This document shows positions 7,415 to 9,988 of a DNA stretch of 9,988 bases, in pieces (position 1 is the first letter of the stretch; every line of letters starts with the position of its first letter). Both the position numbers and the translations under genes were made by a program. The stretch comes from CBDULX01 sp965368175 (lineage in GTDB: Bacteria; Pseudomonadota; Gammaproteobacteria; SZUA-229). The stretch lies in assembly GCA_965368175.1 (NCBI GenBank), contig CBDULX010000110.1, forward strand, positions 1 through 9,988, read 5' to 3'. Below the pieces are notes generated by a model. The model ran no database searches, had not been told where the DNA came from, and saw only the letters and a list, made by a program, of their open reading frames with translations.

Positions 7415-7435
7415 ATGGTTAATGGTTAATGGTGA
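7415..7435 (+). repeat. Three tandem heptamers at the DUF4384 gene start
   Basis: Units ATGGTTA (7415-7421), ATGGTTA (7422-7428) and ATGGTGA (7429-7435) lie head to tail. Each carries an ATG, and the 7-bp period puts the three ATGs in three different frames. The first opens a four-codon frame whose TAA (7427-7429) overlaps the ATG of the DUF4384 gene. The third ATG starts that gene. Confidence 0.7.
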
Positions 7436-8007
7436 CAATTGCTCGACGTAACTGGATTACTCGTTATCTCATATTTGGGATACTACTTGGGGCATTCTGC
7501 TACCTGTGTCAGGTGCAGGATGCGAAGGCAGATAAACAGACTGGAATTCGGCCAGATGTCCAGACCAGGGCACTGGAATCGGTCAATATTGAAATTACCA
7601 CTCACCTGGGTGATCAGCAGAGTTTCGTTGAACAGGATATTATTTCATTTTTGATCAGTCTCGATCATGCGGCTTTTTTGTATGTGTTTTATCAGGATGC
7701 ATCTGGCCTTGTGTATCAGCTTATTCCTGGAAAGGCACAGGCTGAACATTATTTTCAGCCGGGCTTTTACATTCCATTTCCTCCAGAAAATTCAGCTTTC
7801 CAGTTTGTCGTACAGGCACCCTTTGGTGAGGAACAGCTCTGGGTTTTTGCCTCGGATCAGGGGCAGCTTGAATTTAAGGGGAGGGATTCAGCTCAGGGTA
7901 TTAAACAGCTCACTCAACGCCCTTTAGAACTGGCGACATCCATCAGGGCCGCATCTGGCGCCTTATATGGTGAATCTCGGCTGATCATCCACACCCATAG
8001 CCGATAA
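7429..8007 (+). CDS. Exported DUF4384-type protein (192 aa)
   Basis: A basic N-terminus (ARRNWITR) and hydrophobic segment (about 13-27), then DAKADK, suggest a signal peptide cleaved near residue 35. Residues about 52-142 match the DUF4384 pattern: an opening strand (SVNIEITTHL), a segment before the central strands ISFLISLDHAAFLYVFYQD, the LVYQLIP strand, the hydrophobic GFYIPFP strand, and FQFVVQAPFGEEQLWVFAS. This domain often accompanies caspase or protein kinase domains in bacteria and is thought to be an accessory or interaction module; no enzymatic residues are evident. The start is ATG 7429 (GTG 7432 is next); an in-frame TAA at 7420 rules out anything longer. No clear Shine-Dalgarno sequence is visible, so coupling to upstream translation or the ATG-rich repeat may matter. 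The gene lies 39 bp after the barrel gene and closes the operon. Confidence 0.72.
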   Translation: MVTIARRNWITRYLIFGILLGAFCYLCQVQDAKADKQTGIRPDVQTRALESVNIEITTHLGDQQSFVEQDIISFLISLDHAAFLYVFYQDASGLVYQLIPGKAQAEHYFQPGFYIPFPPENSAFQFVVQAPFGEEQLWVFASDQGQLEFKGRDSAQGIKQLTQRPLELATSIRAASGALYGESRLIIHTHSR

Positions 8008-8023
8008 CAGGCATTCTGCCTGT
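8007..8023. promoter_or_regulatory. Perfect inverted repeat between the operon end and prfC promoter
   Basis: ACAGGCA (8007-8013) and TGCCTGT (8017-8023) form a perfect 7-bp inverted repeat with a 3-base centre. It begins on the last base of the DUF4384 stop codon and covers the position of a -35 element for the TATAAT box at 8037. There is no T-run after it, so it is not a typical intrinsic terminator. It could be a protein-binding operator or an RNA 3'-end stem. TGCC (8017-8020) can also pair with GGCA just downstream. Confidence 0.45.
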
Positions 8024-8042
8024 CGGGCATATGTTGTATAAT
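8014..8042 (+). promoter_or_regulatory. Probable sigma-70 promoter of prfC
   Basis: A perfect -10 box TATAAT occupies 8037-8042. The hexamer 17 bp upstream (8014-8019, TTCTGC) is a poor -35, matching the consensus only at TT, and lies inside the inverted repeat. Transcription would start near 8049, giving a leader of about 23 nt before the prfC ATG. The weak -35 suggests either activator help or modest strength. Confidence 0.55.
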
Positions 8043-8071
8043 GCAGCCCGAATTAAAGGGTACATCCATAT

Positions 8072-9664
8072 ATGTCTGATTATCTCCAGCAAATACAGCG
8101 TCGCCGTACATTTGCTATTATTTCCCATCCCGATGCGGGTAAAACCACTCTGACAGAGAAGCTGTTGTTGTTTGGTGGCGCCATTCAGATGGCAGGTACG
8201 GTTAAAGGTCGCAAGGCGGCGCGTCATGCTACCTCAGACTGGATGGAACTGGAAAAACAACGCGGTATTTCGGTTACATCATCCGTGATGCAGTTCCCCC
8301 ATAACGACTGCATTATCAATCTGCTGGACACCCCCGGCCATGCTGATTTCTCCGAAGATACCTACCGAACACTGACGGCGGTCGATTCAGCCCTGATGGT
8401 AATCGATGCGGCCAAAGGTGTTGAGGAACGTACCATCAAACTGATGGATGTGTGTCGTTTACGGGATACTCCAATCCTTAGCTTCGTCAATAAAATGGAC
8501 CGTGAGGCCAGAGACCCCATTGATTTACTGGACGAAGTGGAAACCATATTAAATATCCAGTGTGCGCCTATGACCTGGCCCATCGGTATGGGTAAGCGGT
8601 TCAAGGGCGTCTTTCACCTTTATAATGATTCGGTGCATTTATTCAGTGCCACCCACGGTGGCAAGATCCAGCATGGGGATGTTATTCAGGGGCTGGATAA
8701 TCCGGAGCTGGATGAAAAACTGGGCACCATGGCGGCCGATCTGCGTGAAGAAATCGAACTGGTGAAAGGTGCCAGTCATGAGTTTGATCTTGAGGCCTAT
8801 CGACAGGGCAGGCTCACGCCGGTTTTTTTTGGTTCTGCAATTAATAACTTTGGAATTAAGGAACTGCTGGATGCTCTGGATAAGTATGCACCCACACCTA
8901 AGCCACGCAGTGGGGGGTCTAGAGTGGTATCCGCCGAGGAAGAAAAATTTACCGGCTTTGTATTTAAGATTCAGGCCAATATGGACCCACAGCATCGTGA
9001 CCGTATTGCTTTCTTGCGTATTTGTTCTGGCAAATACGAAAAAGGCATGAAAGTGAAACATGTGCGAATTCAGAAAGATATCAAATTAAACGATGCCCTG
9101 ACTTTTATGGCTTCCGATCGTGAACATGTGGAAGAGGCTTTTGCCGGTGATATAATCGGTTTACATAACCATGGCACTATTCGTATTGGCGATACGTTTA
9201 CCATGGGTGAAGACCTGGCCTTTACCGGCATCCCCAATTTTGCACCGGAGTTATTCAGGCGTGCTCAGTTGCGCGATCCATTAAAAATGAAAGCCCTGCA
9301 AAAAGGCTTGATTCAGCTCTGCGAAGAGGGGGCTACCCAGCTTTATCGCCCAATGATCAACAATAATTTAATTCTGGGTGCGGTGGGCGTATTACAGTTC
9401 GATGTAGTTGCTCATCGACTGAAGAATGAATACGGTGTTGACTGTAGCTTTGAAAATGTAAATGTGAACACCGCTCGTTGGGTGGAATGTGATGATGACA
9501 AGATGCTGGCCCAGTTCAAGGATAAGGCGGCGAGTAATCTGGCACTGGACCATGCGGGTGATCTGGTCTATATCGCACCGACCCGGGTGAATCTGGATAT
9601 GACCCAGGAGCGCTGGCCGGATATTCGGTTCCTTTCCACCAGAGAACACGGGGTTTATGAATAA
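8072..9664 (+). CDS. prfC: Peptide chain release factor 3 (RF3)
   Basis: RF3 is the translational GTPase that removes RF1/RF2 from the ribosome after peptide release. It is cytoplasmic. At 530 aa it has the length of the E. coli protein (529) and aligns along its whole length. GTPase motifs are intact: G1 SHPDAGKTT (18-26), G3 DTPGH (86-90) and G4 NKMD (140-143). Other strongly conserved blocks include QRGISVTSSVMQF (63-75), KFTGFVFKIQANMDP, LHNHGTI, GIPNFAPELFRR and GAVGVLQFDV. The C-terminus RFLSTREH is also typical. The start is ATG 8072, with AAAGGG (8055-8060) 11 bases upstream, a slightly long spacing. It has its own TATAAT box, so it is probably an independent housekeeping gene rather than part of the sigma/caspase operon. 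No truncation or frameshift is seen. Confidence 0.97.
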   Translation: MSDYLQQIQRRRTFAIISHPDAGKTTLTEKLLLFGGAIQMAGTVKGRKAARHATSDWMELEKQRGISVTSSVMQFPHNDCIINLLDTPGHADFSEDTYRTLTAVDSALMVIDAAKGVEERTIKLMDVCRLRDTPILSFVNKMDREARDPIDLLDEVETILNIQCAPMTWPIGMGKRFKGVFHLYNDSVHLFSATHGGKIQHGDVIQGLDNPELDEKLGTMAADLREEIELVKGASHEFDLEAYRQGRLTPVFFGSAINNFGIKELLDALDKYAPTPKPRSGGSRVVSAEEEKFTGFVFKIQANMDPQHRDRIAFLRICSGKYEKGMKVKHVRIQKDIKLNDALTFMASDREHVEEAFAGDIIGLHNHGTIRIGDTFTMGEDLAFTGIPNFAPELFRRAQLRDPLKMKALQKGLIQLCEEGATQLYRPMINNNLILGAVGVLQFDVVAHRLKNEYGVDCSFENVNVNTARWVECDDDKMLAQFKDKAASNLALDHAGDLVYIAPTRVNLDMTQERWPDIRFLSTREHGVYE

Positions 9665-9681
9665 TTGTTTAAATCACACCT

Positions 9682-9703
9682 CGATAACATTAGCGATAAC
9701 ATT
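9682..9703. repeat. Short direct repeat CGATAACATT
   Basis: Two identical 10-bp copies (9682-9691 and 9694-9703) are spaced 12 bp start to start, just over one helical turn. They lie 18 bp after the prfC stop codon. This could be a protein-binding pair or a chance duplication. Confidence 0.4.
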
Positions 9704-9790
9704 TAAAAACAGGTTCGACTATTTCTCTCAGATATATACGTCTCTAAACACCCTGTAGCTGACGTTCGCTAACTTGAAATCAAAAGATTT

Positions 9791-9880
9791 GCCACAGAGG
9801 CACAGAGAACACAGAGTTTTTATAAGTTCGCCCTAATACAGCCACGACTGTTTTCTCTGTGCGCTCTGTGACTCTGTGGC
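9791..9880. repeat. Inverted repeat with three CACAGAG units per arm
   Basis: The left arm (9791-9816) is GCCACAGAG, CACAGAG, CACAGAG with one- and two-base spacers. The right arm (9855-9880) is its reverse complement with about three mismatches, all in the spacers. Flanking T/A tracts continue the pairing on the outer side. The two arms are separated by 38 bp. The structure would fold into a long hairpin. Similar CACAGAG-type sequences are, from memory, common as dispersed intergenic repeats in environmental proteobacteria. A related half-copy sits at 1-23. No transposase gene is present, so it is either non-autonomous (REP/MITE-like) or structural. Confidence 0.85.
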
Positions 9881-9909
9881 AAAATTTTAAATTTTTGATC
9901 AGTCCGCTT

Positions 9910-9988
9910 ATGGCTAATACCAGGCCTGAGTCAATGTCAGATCAGGTTCATCATAGATTAATTAATCACTTGTTTGCTGAGAGGCTGA
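9910..9988 (+). CDS. Possible 5' end of a gene cut by the window edge
   Basis: An open frame starts at ATG 9910, or in the same frame at ATG 9934, and stays open to the last base (26 or 18 codons). The visible peptide from the second Met reads MSDQVHHRLINHLFAERL, with helix-like composition. No strong ribosome site precedes either ATG; GAG at 9928-9930 is close to the second. It is too short to assign to a family, and chance openness over 26 codons is quite possible. Confidence 0.3.
   Translation, partial: MANTRPESMSDQVHHRLINHLFAERL

Larger units (their letters stand above)
9665..9909. other. Intergenic region after prfC
   Basis: This region holds a short direct repeat (9682-9703) and the inverted CACAGAG repeat (9791-9880). 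I see no open reading frame of note, no tRNA and no standard intrinsic terminator directly after prfC. The long inverted repeat could end transcription from either side. Confidence 0.5.

Noticed and set aside
8639..9061. Minus-strand open frame of 140 codons inside prfC
   Set aside because: It is antisense to a fully conserved housekeeping gene and its translation looks like random sequence.
1..9988. CRISPR array, tRNA/rRNA genes, integrase or transposase
   Set aside because: I scanned for regularly spaced repeats, cloverleaf-like sequences and recombinase motifs and found none. The CACAGAG repeat is a palindromic intergenic element, not a spaced array.

Overview
This 10 kb window looks like chromosomal DNA of a gammaproteobacterium with moderate GC. 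The best anchor is a full-length peptide chain release factor 3 gene (prfC) whose sequence closely follows the enterobacterial protein. The envelope proteins support a Gram-negative host: a lipoprotein, an outer-membrane barrel ending in Phe, and a membrane-anchored anti-sigma factor. I cannot name the genus.

Layout. A decayed half-copy of a CACAGAG-type repeat sits at the left edge (1-23). It is followed by a minus-strand terminator and a minus-strand gene for an unrecognised outer-membrane-type lipoprotein (80-1444). A divergent intergenic region of about 300 bp (1445-1747) separates this from six co-directional plus-strand genes. They encode an exported M48-type zinc metalloprotease with TPR-like repeats (1748-3610), a divergent sigma-70-like factor (3698-4621), a zinc-finger transmembrane anti-sigma factor (4684-5622), an exported caspase/metacaspase-like peptidase (5619-6659, overlapping the anti-sigma gene by ATGA), a small outer-membrane beta-barrel (6676-7389) and an exported DUF4384-type protein (7429-8007). 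prfC follows (8072-9664) behind its own TATAAT box. After it come about 245 bp of non-coding DNA holding a well-preserved inverted CACAGAG repeat (9791-9880). The possible first 26 codons of another gene run off the right edge.

How the genes may work together. The sigma-like/anti-sigma pair followed by the caspase, barrel and DUF4384 genes reads as one operon for a cell-envelope response. An inner-membrane anti-sigma factor would hold the sigma-like protein on the cytoplasmic face and expose an Ig/FnIII-like domain to the periplasm. The caspase, M48 protease and barrel would act in the periplasm or outer membrane. Caspase and DUF4384 domains often occur in one polypeptide in bacteria; here they are separate genes with the barrel gene between them. 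This is the most interesting unit in the window. Its function is not known from the sequence, and the signal transduction scheme is inference.
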